NCBI GenBank assembly: GCA_018713185.1
Contig: DVFQ01000027.1
Location: forward strand, 1-40,542
Direction: 5' to 3'
From: Candidatus Copromonas avistercoris (nom. illeg.)
Lineage (GTDB): Bacteria; Bacillota; Clostridia; Lachnospirales; Lachnospiraceae
DNA length: 40,542 nucleotides
The notes beneath the pieces are model-generated. The model was given only the letters and a program-made list of their open reading frames with translations, was not told the DNA's origin and made no database searches. This document shows, one piece after another, positions 7,276 through 16,119 of the stretch (the stretch's first letter is position 1; every line of letters starts with the position of its first letter). Made by a program: the position numbers and the translations under genes.

Positions 7276-8730
7276 ATGGGTGATCTGTACAATCCGTTTC
7301 CGAAACTGCCAAAGAACGTCCGTCAGATCGGGGATCCGGACCAGGTTGTGAGACTTTATGTAGAGGACTATGTGAATACATATTTAAAACGGCTTTATCC
7401 GTCGGGAAGACAGACCATGAGGGTGGGAGTCCTTTTGGGAAGCGTTGAGCAGTATGACGGAACGCCGTATATTTTTATCGACGGGGCCATGGAGCTGGAG
7501 GATGTGGAGACGGAGGGCGAAAAGATCCTGTTTTCTGAAAGCTCCTGGAAAAAGCTGTATTCCGCCATGGAAACGGCGTTTCCCAAGCGCACGGTTCAGG
7601 GCTGGTTCCTTTGCGGCGGCCCGTCCAGTCAGCTGAGTCCCTTAAATTACTGGAAACAGCACAGCCAGTATTTTGCCGGCAAGAATCAATTAATGTATCT
7701 GAATCATGGTCTGGAAGGCGAAGAAGCGGTTTACGTCACTTCAGAGGACGGATTTTACCGGCTGAAGGGCCACTATATTTATTACGAGCGGAACCAGATG
7801 ATGCAGGATTATATGATTTCGCGCAAGGATGTGCGGCGGGTGGAGTCGGGTTCCCATGAAAAGGTAATTAAGGACTTTAGGCAGAGGATGACGGCCAGAA
7901 AGGAACAGGCGGGCGCACGGCAGAGGACGGCGGGCGTTCTGGGAATGGCCTGCGGGATCTTATCGGTTGCGGTTTTGGCCGGAGGCGTGGTCCTTATGAA
8001 TAATTATCAGAAAATGCGGCAGATGGAGGGGGTTCTGGCGTCGGTCCTCCCGGTGGGCGTGTCCGATTGGCAGGAATATCAGGAGGAGCTTGAAGAAGCG
8101 CCGGATTTTATCATTGAGGAGAGGCCGGGAAATGTTTATCCAACGGCGGGAACGGAGGACGGCAGCCAGGCGGCGAACGGCCAGGCGGCCGATGACCAGA
8201 CGGCTGGCAGTCAGATAATTGACGGACAGGCAGCTGGAGGACAAGCTGTTAACGGCCAGGCGGCGGTCGGGCAAGATAATCTGGGAACAGGAGCAGAGAC
8301 GGGAACAGAAGCGGGGGCAGGAGCAGGACAAGGAACAGAGGAAGGAGCTGGTATGGGAGCGGGCTCAGGCGCGGAAACGGGAACGACGCCCAGCCCGGAA
8401 ACCATGAGCAGCGAGGACGCTTTTTCTTCTGGACAGGCTTCCCAAGCGCCGTTAGATAATCTAGTGGGCATGGGAAAGGAATCGGAGCCGGAAAAGCAGG
8501 AGGAGGGATTGGGCGAGGGCGACGCGAAGGAGAATGTACTCCCGCCGGTCGATTATGACGCGGCAGAGGCCAACGGCTATCGGATCTATGAGATCGGAGA
8601 AGGGGAAACGCTGTATGGAATCTGCTGGAAGGAATATGGGGATTTAAGCCGTCTGGAGGAAATCTGCAGGCTGAACGCGCTGGAGGATGTGGATCATATT
8701 CTTGCGGGACAGCGCCTGATTCTGCCATGA
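7276..8730 (+). CDS. Membrane protein with degenerate MPN-like cytosolic domain and external LysM
   Basis: The 484-residue product has no signal peptide. Residues about 20-170 resemble the MPN/JAB fold in pattern: an opening helix, then VGVLLGSVEQ, IDGAMELEDV, a helix with SSWKKLYSAMETAFP, and the strand VQGWFLCGGPSS. The last stands where active JAMM enzymes carry GWyHsHP, so the metal-binding histidines are missing. A single membrane helix lies at about 220-242. A 190-residue Gln/Ala/Gly/Glu-rich linker follows, with GQAA repeats, and a C-terminal LysM at about 433-484 (YEIGEGETLYGICWKEYG...AGQRLILP) that should bind peptidoglycan outside the cell. The start at 7276 has AGCGAGGTGAG upstream; the track start at 7123 lies inside yyaC. 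LysM is certain; the MPN-like call is a visual inference. Confidence 0.85.
   Translation: MGDLYNPFPKLPKNVRQIGDPDQVVRLYVEDYVNTYLKRLYPSGRQTMRVGVLLGSVEQYDGTPYIFIDGAMELEDVETEGEKILFSESSWKKLYSAMETAFPKRTVQGWFLCGGPSSQLSPLNYWKQHSQYFAGKNQLMYLNHGLEGEEAVYVTSEDGFYRLKGHYIYYERNQMMQDYMISRKDVRRVESGSHEKVIKDFRQRMTARKEQAGARQRTAGVLGMACGILSVAVLAGGVVLMNNYQKMRQMEGVLASVLPVGVSDWQEYQEELEEAPDFIIEERPGNVYPTAGTEDGSQAANGQAADDQTAGSQIIDGQAAGGQAVNGQAAVGQDNLGTGAETGTEAGAGAGQGTEEGAGMGAGSGAETGTTPSPETMSSEDAFSSGQASQAPLDNLVGMGKESEPEKQEEGLGEGDAKENVLPPVDYDAAEANGYRIYEIGEGETLYGICWKEYGDLSRLEEICRLNALEDVDHILAGQRLILP
8161..8280 (+). repeat. Degenerate GQAA-coding repeats in the LysM protein linker
   Basis: About eight imperfect units, 12-18 bp apart and centred on GGCCAGGCGGC, encode GSQAA, NGQAA, DDQTA, GSQII, DGQAA, GGQAV, NGQAA and VGQDN. 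A Gly/Ala/Thr/Glu-rich stretch follows to about 8390. The array forms a flexible extracellular spacer between the membrane helix and LysM. Confidence 0.7.
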
Positions 8731-8839
8731 AAAACGGCGGGAAAAATCATGGTAAGGAAATCTTTAAAAAGAAATTAATGCGAATCTTCTGGAAATGATG
8801 TATATTAGACTTATACAGGGATTTCCAGGAGATTTTTTC

Positions 8840-10387
8840 ATGAGCGATATGCGCAATATAGAGAGGGAAAATAAGAAGAAGCAGTTAAGAAGCAATATTG
8901 TACCCATGCCGGGAAACCGTACCGGAAGCCAAACCGGCGGCGGGACAGGAGGCGAGGCCGGGAATCGTTCCGGAACTCCGTCAGGCGGACGCTTTGGAGG
9001 CGCGGCGGGAAAACGGACAGGCCATATGGCCGGCGGGCAGCCGGATCCAGAAGAATTTGACGGCGACGAGATGATCACAAGATACCGGAGGAAGAAATTT
9101 CTGCGGGTGTTCCTTGTACTATTCATTCTGGCCGCGGCGCTGTTTATCGGGTACCGCTATATTTACCAGCATGAGTTTACGGATTACAGCGTCCGCTGGG
9201 AGAAACCGATGCGGTATGTGGACGGCGGCTTAGAGAACGGGGCCGGGACCAAGGAGACGGCCGGAGGGTCCGAAGATGGAAACTCGGATCCCGATCAGGA
9301 TCCCGAAAATCCGGCTTCCGAAGGAGCGGGTTCGGATTCCCAGGGAGAACAACTGGCGCTTGGCGGCTCAATGGAGTCCACAGGGGCGGGAAGCCAGTTT
9401 GTCCAGTATATTCCCTTTGGCGAAAATATGATCCGTTATACCAAGGACGGAGCGACGTATCTTGACGCTTCCGGCAATAATGTATGGACCGTCAGCTATG
9501 AGATGAGAACGCCGATCGCCAATGTGAACGGGGATTACGCGGTGATCGCGGATCAGCAGGGCAATGAGATTTATATCTGCAGTACATCCGGCTGTACGGG
9601 AGTCGCTAAAACGCAGCTTCCAATCACCAAGGCAGCGGTTTCTTCCATCGGTGTGACGGCGGCCGTCGTGGAGGACGGTACGGCCAGCTATGTTTTTTAT
9701 TTCCGGAGGGACGGCGAGGAGCTGGGCATCAACATTAAAATGCTGCTGTCCGGCGACGGATATCCGCTGGATCTTGCGCTTTCGCCGGATGGGACCCAGA
9801 TCGTTATGTCTGTGGTGCATCTGGAGGGCGGCGTTTTGAAAAACAAGGTGGTTTTCTATGATTTCTCGGAGATCGGAAAGAACGTGAACAACCGGTATGT
9901 GGGAGGCTTCGAGGAGGAATTTAATGGGAAGATGGCGGCCCGCGTCCGGTATCTGAACCAGGATACGGTATGCGCGTTTTCTGATTCGGGGCTGACCTTT
10001 ATTTCCGTGAAAAATGTGATCCCGGATCCGGAAGTGATCACGGTGGAGGTGGAGGAGGATATTGAAAGCATCTGCAGCTCCGAACGCTATGCCGCGATGA
10101 TCCTGGACAATCCGACGGGGGATCCATACCGGATGGACATTTATACGACCGACGGAAAATTAAAGAAAAGTATCCCCTTTGACTATCCATATTCCGGCGC
10201 GCTGATTGACGGGGACCAGGTGATTCTGTATAATGAGGAATCATGTATGGTTTATAATATTGACGGCTATAAGAAGTTTGAGGGGCGGTTTGATTTTCCG
10301 GTTTCTCTGGTCCGCAAAGGGAAGAAGGGATTTAATTCCCTGATCATTGCGGGAAGCGACCGGATGCAGGAAATCAGCCTGCGGTAA
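8840..10387 (+). CDS. DUF5711-type single-pass membrane protein with propeller-like exterior
   Basis: The 515-residue product has a basic, Gly-rich and probably disordered cytosolic N-terminus (about 1-80, MPGNRTGSQTGGGTGG). One membrane helix spans about 87-109 (FLRVFLVLFILAAALFIGYRYIY). An acidic linker (EDGNSDPDQDPEN) and an extracytoplasmic domain of about 350 residues follow. The latter has repeated strand patterns (IRYTKDGATYLDASGNNVWTV, YAVIADQQGNEIYI, DLALSPDGTQIVMSVV) typical of WD40-like propellers, which is how I recognise the DUF5711 family. The start at 8840 has CAGGAG 9-10 bases upstream; the track start at 8795 has no binding site. It lies 109 bp after the LysM gene on the same strand with no terminator between, so the two may act together at the envelope. 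No enzymatic motif is visible. Confidence 0.82.
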   Translation: MSDMRNIERENKKKQLRSNIVPMPGNRTGSQTGGGTGGEAGNRSGTPSGGRFGGAAGKRTGHMAGGQPDPEEFDGDEMITRYRRKKFLRVFLVLFILAAALFIGYRYIYQHEFTDYSVRWEKPMRYVDGGLENGAGTKETAGGSEDGNSDPDQDPENPASEGAGSDSQGEQLALGGSMESTGAGSQFVQYIPFGENMIRYTKDGATYLDASGNNVWTVSYEMRTPIANVNGDYAVIADQQGNEIYICSTSGCTGVAKTQLPITKAAVSSIGVTAAVVEDGTASYVFYFRRDGEELGINIKMLLSGDGYPLDLALSPDGTQIVMSVVHLEGGVLKNKVVFYDFSEIGKNVNNRYVGGFEEEFNGKMAARVRYLNQDTVCAFSDSGLTFISVKNVIPDPEVITVEVEEDIESICSSERYAAMILDNPTGDPYRMDIYTTDGKLKKSIPFDYPYSGALIDGDQVILYNEESCMVYNIDGYKKFEGRFDFPVSLVRKGKKGFNSLIIAGSDRMQEISLR

Positions 10388-10465
10388 GAGGGCCGGAAAA
10401 GGACGAAAAATCGAGAAAACTGTTGAAGGCGCGAGAAGGCGCCGGAGTTTAAAGGAGGAATCTGT

Positions 10466-12445
10466 ATGAATGCAATTGAAAATCTGGCGGTTAATTCCAT
10501 AAGGATCTTGTCGGCGGATGCGATCCAGAAGGCCAATTCCGGCCATCCGGGACTTCCGCTTGGATGCGCGGCGGCGGCGTATGAGCTGTGGGCGCACCAT
10601 ATGAACCATAATCCGGCGAATCCGTCCTGGGCGAACCGGGACCGGTTTATTCTTTCCGGAGGACACGGCTCCATGCTGTTATATTCCCTTCTTCACCTGT
10701 TCGGCTACGGGCTGACCAAGGAAGATTTAATGAACTTCCGCCAGCTGGGTTCTTTAACGCCGGGCCATCCGGAATACGGCCATACGGTGGGAGTGGAAGC
10801 GACGACGGGCCCCTTGGGCGCCGGAATGGGCATGGCGGTTGGCATGGCCATTGCCGAAAAGCATTTGGCGTCGGTATTTAATAAAGAAAATTATCCGGTG
10901 GTGGATCATTATACCTTCGTTCTCGGCGGCGACGGCTGCATGATGGAGGGCATTTCTTCCGAAGCCTTTTCTTTGGCGGGAACGCTGGGTCTTGGCAAGC
11001 TGATCGTCCTTTATGACTCCAACCAGATTTCCATTGAGGGAAGCACGGATATCGCGTTCCGCGAGAATGTGCAGGAACGGATGAAGGCCTTCGGCTTCCA
11101 GACCATTACGGTGGAAGACGGCAATAATATTTCCGCCATCGGAATGGCGATCGAAGCGGCGAAGGCGGAGACGGAACGGCCGTCCTTTATTACGATCAAA
11201 ACGCAGATCGGCTATGGCTGTCCGGCAAAGCAGGGAAAAGCCAGCGCCCACGGAGAGCCGTTGGGCGAAGAGAACGTGAAGGCGCTGCGGGAGAACCTGG
11301 GATGGCCTTATGAGGAGCCCTTCTTTGTTCCCAAGGAGGTTTACGAGCATTATTCCCGCCTGGCGGAGGAAAAGGCGGAAGCGGAGGCCGCGTGGAATGT
11401 AATGTTTGCGGCTTACTGCGGAGAGTATCCGGAGATGGAAGCGCTTTGGGATCAGTATCACAGCGCTCCCGCGAAGGAAGAGCTGTTAAACGACGCGTCT
11501 TTGTGGATGCCCAATGAAAAGGCGGAGGCGACCCGGTCCCTGTCTGGAAAAATGATCAATCTGTTAAAGGACAAGCTTCCGAATCTGATCGGCGGTTCCG
11601 CGGATCTGGCGCCCTCCAATAAGACGGCGATGAAGGATGCGGGCGATTTTTCGGCGGAGGATCCGTCCGGAAGAAACCTCCACTTCGGCGTGCGGGAGCT
11701 GGCGATGGCGGCCATCGGAAACGGGATCATGCTGCACGGCGGCCTTAGGGCGTATGTGGCTACCTTCTTTGTGTTCAGCGATTATGTGAAGCCCATGGCC
11801 CGCTTATCGGCCTTAATGGGAATGCCGTTAACGTATGTTCTGACCCATGACAGCATCGGCGTCGGCGAGGACGGCCCGACCCATGAGCCCATCGAGCAGC
11901 TGGCGATGCTGCGGGCGATGCCCAATTTCCATGTATTCCGTCCCTGTGACGCGACGGAAACCTCCGCTGCGTGGCTGGCGGCCGTGACTTCCGAAAAGAC
12001 GCCGACGGCGCTGGTATTATCAAGGCAGAACCTGAATCCGATTCCCGGAAGCAGCAGGGAAGCGTTAAAGGGCGGCTATGTGATCGACGACTGCGAAGGA
12101 ACGCCGGAGGCGATCCTGATCGCCAGCGGTTCCGAAGTGGATCTGGCGGTGAAGGCGAAGGCGGAGCTTGCGGCGGAGGGCATGAAGGTGCGCGTCGTAT
12201 CGATGCCGTGTATGGATGTGTTCGAGGAGCAGAGCGACGAGTATAAGGAGTCCGTTCTCCCGAAGGCCGTCAGAAAGAGAGTGGCCATCGAGGCTCTTTC
12301 CGGATTCGGATGGGGAAAATATGTGGGCTTGGACGGCGGCTATGTGACCATGAACGGCTTCGGGGCCAGCGGACCGGCCGGCAAACTGTTCGAGAAATTC
12401 GGATTTACTGTGGAAAATGTGGTGAAGACCGTAAAAGCGCTGTAA
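10466..12445 (+). CDS. tkt: Transketolase
   Basis: This thiamine diphosphate enzyme moves two-carbon units between sugar phosphates in the non-oxidative pentose phosphate pathway. The 659 residues match the full-length bacterial enzyme. Seen in order are [17 protein letters not shown] near residues 19-35, the substrate-contacting HGSML near 68, the ThDP/metal motif [18 protein letters not shown]...YDSNQIS at about 154-188, and the pyrimidine-domain stretch [16 protein letters not shown] with the catalytic Glu near 413. The [18 protein letters not shown] loop is near 468, and a C-terminal domain ends at 659. AAAGGAGG precedes the ATG at 10466. It is followed 32 bp later by glucokinase, making a sugar-phosphate operon. 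Confidence 0.97.
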   Translation: MNAIENLAVNSIRILSADAIQKANSGHPGLPLGCAAAAYELWAHHMNHNPANPSWANRDRFILSGGHGSMLLYSLLHLFGYGLTKEDLMNFRQLGSLTPGHPEYGHTVGVEATTGPLGAGMGMAVGMAIAEKHLASVFNKENYPVVDHYTFVLGGDGCMMEGISSEAFSLAGTLGLGKLIVLYDSNQISIEGSTDIAFRENVQERMKAFGFQTITVEDGNNISAIGMAIEAAKAETERPSFITIKTQIGYGCPAKQGKASAHGEPLGEENVKALRENLGWPYEEPFFVPKEVYEHYSRLAEEKAEAEAAWNVMFAAYCGEYPEMEALWDQYHSAPAKEELLNDASLWMPNEKAEATRSLSGKMINLLKDKLPNLIGGSADLAPSNKTAMKDAGDFSAEDPSGRNLHFGVRELAMAAIGNGIMLHGGLRAYVATFFVFSDYVKPMARLSALMGMPLTYVLTHDSIGVGEDGPTHEPIEQLAMLRAMPNFHVFRPCDATETSAAWLAAVTSEKTPTALVLSRQNLNPIPGSSREALKGGYVIDDCEGTPEAILIASGSEVDLAVKAKAELAAEGMKVRVVSMPCMDVFEEQSDEYKESVLPKAVRKRVAIEALSGFGWGKYVGLDGGYVTMNGFGASGPAGKLFEKFGFTVENVVKTVKAL

Positions 12446-12477
12446 AATAAAAACGGCTTATCAGGAAAGGACGGGTT

Positions 12478-13419
12478 ATGGATCAGAAGTGCATCGGCGT
12501 CGATATCGGCGGAACCAGCGTAAAGCTGGGATTGTTTCAAGGGGATGGAACCCTTTTGAGAAAGTGGGAAATTCCGACGAGGAAGGAGAACGGGGGCGCG
12601 TATATCCTGGAGGATATTGCGGCTTCTATCCGGCGGCAGCTGTCGGAAGAAGGGCTTGCTCTTTCTGATCTGGAGGGAGCTGGAATGGGCCTTCCGGGGC
12701 CGGTCCTTCCTGACGGTCATATTGAGTTCTGCGTCAACCTTGGCTGGAAGGCCGGGAATCCCCAGGAGACCTTAAGCGGCCTTTTGGACGGGCTTCCGGT
12801 AAAAAGCGGAAACGACGCCAATGTGGCGGCCCTGGGCGAGATGTGGCAAGGCGGCGGAAGAGGCTACAAGAATCTGGTCATGGTGACGCTGGGGACCGGA
12901 GTCGGCGGCGGCGTGATCTTAAATGAAAAGATCTGGACCGGTATGCAGGGCGTCGGCGGAGAGATCGGCCACATGCATATTGTAGAAGGGGAAGTGGAAC
13001 GGTGCAACTGCGGCGGCTTCGGCTGTCTGGAGCAGGTGGCTTCCGCCACCGGGATCGCCCGGGTTGCCGGGCGGCTTCTTGAAAAGGAGGAGGGGCCGTC
13101 CTCCCTTAGAGGGATCCGGAACCTCAACGCGAAAAATGTCCTGGACGCGGCGAAGGCCGGGGACGCGCTGGCGCTTAAGGCGTTGGACACTTCCTGCTAT
13201 TATCTGGGATGGGCGCTGGCGGCGGTTACGATGGTGCTGGATCCGGAGGCTTACCTGATCGGGGGCGGCGTTTCCCGGGCGGGCACTTTCCTTACGGACC
13301 GGATCAAAACGTATCATGACCAGCTTTCGCCGATGGCAACGAAAAAGGCGGACATTGTTCTTGCCGAGCTGGGAAATGACGCGGGGATTTATGGAGCGGC
13401 GAAGCTGATCCTGGGCTAG
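12478..13419 (+). CDS. glcK: ROK-family glucokinase
   Basis: Predicted to phosphorylate glucose with ATP in the cytosol, giving the substrate for Pgi. The 313 residues match ROK glucokinases. Signatures are the phosphate loop IGVDIGGTSVKLGLF at about 5-19, the sugar-binding GNDANVAALGE with the catalytic Asp near 106, LGTGVGGGVI near 140, EIGHMHI near 163, and the ROK zinc cluster CNCGGFGCLE near 176-185. AGGAAAGG precedes the ATG. It lies 32 bp after tkt without a terminator. Other ROK substrates such as mannose or N-acetylglucosamine cannot be excluded from motifs alone. The final codons CTG ATC CTG GGC TAG are the first unit of a tandem repeat that runs on past the stop. Confidence 0.92.
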   Translation: MDQKCIGVDIGGTSVKLGLFQGDGTLLRKWEIPTRKENGGAYILEDIAASIRRQLSEEGLALSDLEGAGMGLPGPVLPDGHIEFCVNLGWKAGNPQETLSGLLDGLPVKSGNDANVAALGEMWQGGGRGYKNLVMVTLGTGVGGGVILNEKIWTGMQGVGGEIGHMHIVEGEVERCNCGGFGCLEQVASATGIARVAGRLLEKEEGPSSLRGIRNLNAKNVLDAAKAGDALALKALDTSCYYLGWALAAVTMVLDPEAYLIGGGVSRAGTFLTDRIKTYHDQLSPMATKKADIVLAELGNDAGIYGAAKLILG

Positions 13420-13495
13420 CTGATTTTTGGCTAGCTGATTTTTGGCTAGTTGATTTTTGGCTGGCTGGCTCTTGGGCTGGCTGATTTTTGGCTGG
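13405..13495 (+). repeat. 15-bp tandem repeat spanning the glcK stop codon
   Basis: The last five codons of glcK (CTGATCCTGGGCTAG, 13405-13419) are followed by CTGATTTTTGGCTAG twice, TTGATTTTTGGCTGG, a 16-bp diverged copy, and CTGATTTTTGGCTGG, ending at 13495. The first three units each carry TAG in the same reading frame, so glcK ends in three in-frame stops 15 bp apart. Confidence 0.92.
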
Positions 13496-13504
13496 AGAAA
13501 TAAA

Positions 13505-13560
13505 AAACGGAGCCTTTCCTGTCTTTTATATGCGGACGGGAAAGCCTCCGGTTTTCTCAG
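13505..13560 (+). terminator. Terminator of the tkt-glcK transcript
   Basis: CGGAGCCTTTCCTGTC and GACGGGAAAGCCTCCG pair over about 16 bp with one mismatch and one G-U, around an 11-nt loop, followed by GTTTTCTC. It closes the sugar operon after the minisatellite. Confidence 0.75.
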
Positions 13561-13582
13561 AGAAGCCGTAAAAATGAGGAGA

Positions 13583-13603
13583 CCCCGGCTGCAAGAGCCG
13601 GGG
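13583..13603. other. Perfect GC hairpin in the glcK-ppaC gap
   Basis: CCCCGGCT and AGCCGGGG form a perfect 8-bp stem with a 5-nt loop. No T-run follows on the plus strand. On the minus strand TCTCCTCATTTTTAC follows at some distance. It may be a second weak terminator or an RNA structure. The rest of the 13496-13727 stretch holds no gene; 13621-13720 is AT-rich with a TATAAA-like box at 13674 but no good -35 partner. Confidence 0.45.
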
Positions 13604-13727
13604 CAATTATGAAAAATCTATGTGCAATTTGTCTAATCAGCATACTTATGTAACTTTTGATTTATGCGCTTAGTATAAAAAACAAATATGAATAGAATGT
13701 GAACAAAATGTAAAATAACTGTAACTG

Positions 13728-13835
13728 TTCGGGAGGGACGGACACGCCTCCGGAGCTATGCTCCGCGGGGACATGGCGGCTGGCTGCCGCCTAAAGGGTC
13801 TGCCTGAGAGGAACAGAGAAACGGAGGATGAGAAA
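13728..13835 (+). promoter_or_regulatory. Hairpin-rich leader of the pyrophosphatase gene
   Basis: The AT-rich region changes abruptly to a GC-rich leader with three short stems: GGAGG/CCTCC (13732-13751), CGGAGC-tat-GCTCCG (13751-13765) and GGCGGC-tggct-GCCGCC (13775-13791). The first two share a base and may be alternatives. The ribosome binding site GGAGG follows at 13824. The layout resembles a cis-regulatory RNA, but it matches no riboswitch consensus I can recall, including the fluoride class often found before such genes. Confidence 0.4.
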
Positions 13836-15512
13836 ATGGGAGACAGGAACCGGCAGAAAACACTGGTCCTGGGACACAGAAATCCGGATACGGATTCCAT
13901 CTGTTCTGCGATTTGCTATGCTAATTTAAAGGAGAAAATGACGGGCGAGGAGTATGAGCCGTGCCGGGCAGGAAATTTAAACCCGGAAACCCAGTTCGTG
14001 CTGAAATATTTTAAGCTGGAGCCGCCCCGTTTAGTAGAAAATGTTCGGACGCAGGTAAAGGATATCGAGATCCGAAAGACGAAGGGCGTCGGCCGCGGGA
14101 TTTCTTTAAGAAATGCCTGGAGCCTGATGCAGGAGGATAACGTGGTGACGCTTCCCTGCGTCAACGACGACGGCGTCCTCGAGGGTGTTATCACCATCGG
14201 CGATATTACCAAATCCTACATGAATCTTTATGACAGCAGCATTATTTCCAAGGCCGGCACCAAGTACGCCAACATTTTGGATACCCTGGACGGAACCATG
14301 GTGATCGGCGATCCGGAGGCGTATTTTGACAAAGGAAAGGTTCTGATTGCCGCCGCCAATCCGGATTTGATGGAAAATTATATTGAAAAGCATGATCTGG
14401 TGATCCTTGGAAACCGCTATGAATCCCAGCTCTGCGCCATTGAGATGGAGGCCGGCTGTATTATCGTCTGCGAGGGCGCCGGCGTTTCCCTAACGATCCG
14501 CAAGCTGGCTCAGGAGCGGGGCTGTACGGTGATCACCACGCCGTACGACACCTATACGGCGGCGCGTCTGATCAACCAGTCCATGCCCATCAGCTATTTC
14601 ATGACGACGGAAAAGATCATTACGTTTTCCGAGGAGGATTATCTGGACGATATCCGGGATATCATGGCCAGCAAGCGCCACCGGGATTTCCCGATCATGA
14701 ACAGCAATGGAAAGTATCTGGGCATGATCTCCAGGCGGAACCTTTTGGGCGCCCGCGGAAAGAGCATTATCCTAGTGGATCACAACGAGAAGACTCAGGC
14801 GGTGGAGGGGATCGAAAGCGCGGATATTAAGGAGATCATCGACCATCACCGGCTGGGAACCGTGGAAACCTTAGGGCCGGTATTTTTCCGCAATCAGCCG
14901 CTGGGATGCACGGCGACGATCATTTACCAGATGTATCAGGAGAATAAGATCGAGATCGATAAAAAAACGGCGGGACTTCTTTGCAGCGCCATTATCTCGG
15001 ATACGCTTTTATTCCGTTCGCCCACCTGTACGGCGGTGGATAAGGCGGCCGGCTTGGCGCTGGCGGAAATCGCCGGTCTGGATATCGAGACGTATGCGAT
15101 CAAGATGTTCGCGGCGGCCAGCAATTTAAAGGGAAAATCGGATGAAGATATTTTCTATCAGGATTTCAAGCGGTTTACCGTTGGAAATTCCGTATTCGGG
15201 ATCGGACAGATTACTTCGTTAAACGCGGCGGAGCTGGAGGAATTGAAGGGAAGGATGCTGTCCTACTGCGAAAAGGCCAGAGAGCAGCATAACGCGGACA
15301 TGATGTTTTTCATGCTGACCAATATCCTGACGGAGTCTACAGATGTCCTCTGCGTCGGCCAGGGGGCGGAGCAGCTGGTTGCTTCCGCGTTCCATATTAC
15401 CGACGAGGAAGAGGGCGGACTGGAGAAGCACGACGGTATTGTCTTCCTGCCGGGAGTGGTTTCCAGGAAAAAGCAGCTGGCGCCGCAGATCATTATGGCT
15501 CTTCAGCAGTAG
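13836..15512 (+). CDS. ppaC: Manganese-dependent inorganic pyrophosphatase with CBS-DRTGG-CBS insert
   Basis: This family II enzyme hydrolyses cytosolic pyrophosphate to phosphate with Mn2+ or Co2+. The 558 residues match the nucleotide-regulated CBS-PPase type known from Clostridium perfringens rather than the 310-residue plain form. The DHH domain opens with GHRNPDTDS at about 12-20. A regulatory insert of about 240 residues follows: CBS1 (about 70-125), a DRTGG domain (about 150-245, with VILGNRYESQLCAIE) and CBS2 (about 250-310). The DHH domain resumes with VDHNE and the signature IIDHHRLG near 333-340, then a DHHA2 domain with RSPTCTAVD. In the known family AMP/ADP inhibit and ATP or diadenosine polyphosphates activate through the CBS domains. 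GGAGG 8 bases upstream fixes the start at 13836; the track start at 13758 runs through the leader. Confidence 0.95.
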   Translation: MGDRNRQKTLVLGHRNPDTDSICSAICYANLKEKMTGEEYEPCRAGNLNPETQFVLKYFKLEPPRLVENVRTQVKDIEIRKTKGVGRGISLRNAWSLMQEDNVVTLPCVNDDGVLEGVITIGDITKSYMNLYDSSIISKAGTKYANILDTLDGTMVIGDPEAYFDKGKVLIAAANPDLMENYIEKHDLVILGNRYESQLCAIEMEAGCIIVCEGAGVSLTIRKLAQERGCTVITTPYDTYTAARLINQSMPISYFMTTEKIITFSEEDYLDDIRDIMASKRHRDFPIMNSNGKYLGMISRRNLLGARGKSIILVDHNEKTQAVEGIESADIKEIIDHHRLGTVETLGPVFFRNQPLGCTATIIYQMYQENKIEIDKKTAGLLCSAIISDTLLFRSPTCTAVDKAAGLALAEIAGLDIETYAIKMFAAASNLKGKSDEDIFYQDFKRFTVGNSVFGIGQITSLNAAELEELKGRMLSYCEKAREQHNADMMFFMLTNILTESTDVLCVGQGAEQLVASAFHITDEEEGGLEKHDGIVFLPGVVSRKKQLAPQIIMALQQ

Positions 15513-15543
15513 CAGACTGATTTTAGCAGGGAGGTTGGATTTT

Positions 15544-16119
15544 ATGGGAAAAAGACAGTTTAAGCCGGGAAATCTTTTATATCCGGTGCCGGCGGTGCTG
15601 GTAAGCGCGGCGGATAAGGACGGAAACTCCAATCTGATTACCGTGGCGTGGGCAGGGACGATCTGCTCGGATCCGCCGATGTTATCCATCAGCGTCCGCC
15701 CGGAGCGGTATTCCTACCATATGATCCGGGAGACCGGCGAGTTTGTCGTTAATCTGACGACGGAGGAGCTGGTGCGGGCGGTGGATTTCTGCGGCGTAAA
15801 ATCGGGACGGGATACGGATAAATGGAAGGAAACCGGCCTGACTCCGGAAAAGGCGTCGGTGGTAAACGTGCCGCTGGTCCGCCAGAGTCCGGTGAATTTG
15901 GAGTGCCGGGTACTGCGGGTGGACGAGCTGGGAAGTCATCATATGTTTATCGCGCAGGTGGTGGCAGTTGATGTGGATGAAAAATACATGGATGAGAAGG
16001 ACCAGTTCCATCTTTCCGCCGCCAAGCCATTGGCGTATTCCCACGGAAGATATTACGGCCTCGGGGAATGCCTTGGCTTTTTTGGATACAGCGTTCAGAA
16101 GAAAGGGCGCAGGGAATGA
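15544..16119 (+). CDS. Flavin reductase-like (FMN-binding split-barrel) protein
   Basis: The 191-residue product belongs to the flavin reductase/flavoredoxin family of FMN-binding split barrels. It opens with FKPGNLLYPVPAVLVSAADKDGNSNLITVAW, followed by TICSDPPMLSISVRPERYSYHMI and the GEFVVNLTTEELV strand. Ligands for the phosphate of FMN usually come from these loops. A Cys in VDFCGVKSGRDTDKWKETGL and the LECRVLRV strand are typical of the anaerobe flavoredoxin branch. GGGAGG lies 9-10 bases before the ATG. It follows the pyrophosphatase by 31 bp and overlaps the next gene by 4 bp (ATGA), so the three probably share a transcript. The physiological electron donor and acceptor cannot be read from the sequence. 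Confidence 0.9.
   Translation: MGKRQFKPGNLLYPVPAVLVSAADKDGNSNLITVAWAGTICSDPPMLSISVRPERYSYHMIRETGEFVVNLTTEELVRAVDFCGVKSGRDTDKWKETGLTPEKASVVNVPLVRQSPVNLECRVLRVDELGSHHMFIAQVVAVDVDEKYMDEKDQFHLSAAKPLAYSHGRYYGLGECLGFFGYSVQKKGRRE

Noticed and set aside
13405-13495. CRISPR array at the glcK minisatellite
   Set aside because: Units are 15 bp, head to tail without spacers, and there are no cas genes.
13728-13835. Fluoride riboswitch before ppaC
   Set aside because: The expected GGCGATG start and CTGATG..CCTAC ending are not present, so only an unassigned structured leader is claimed.
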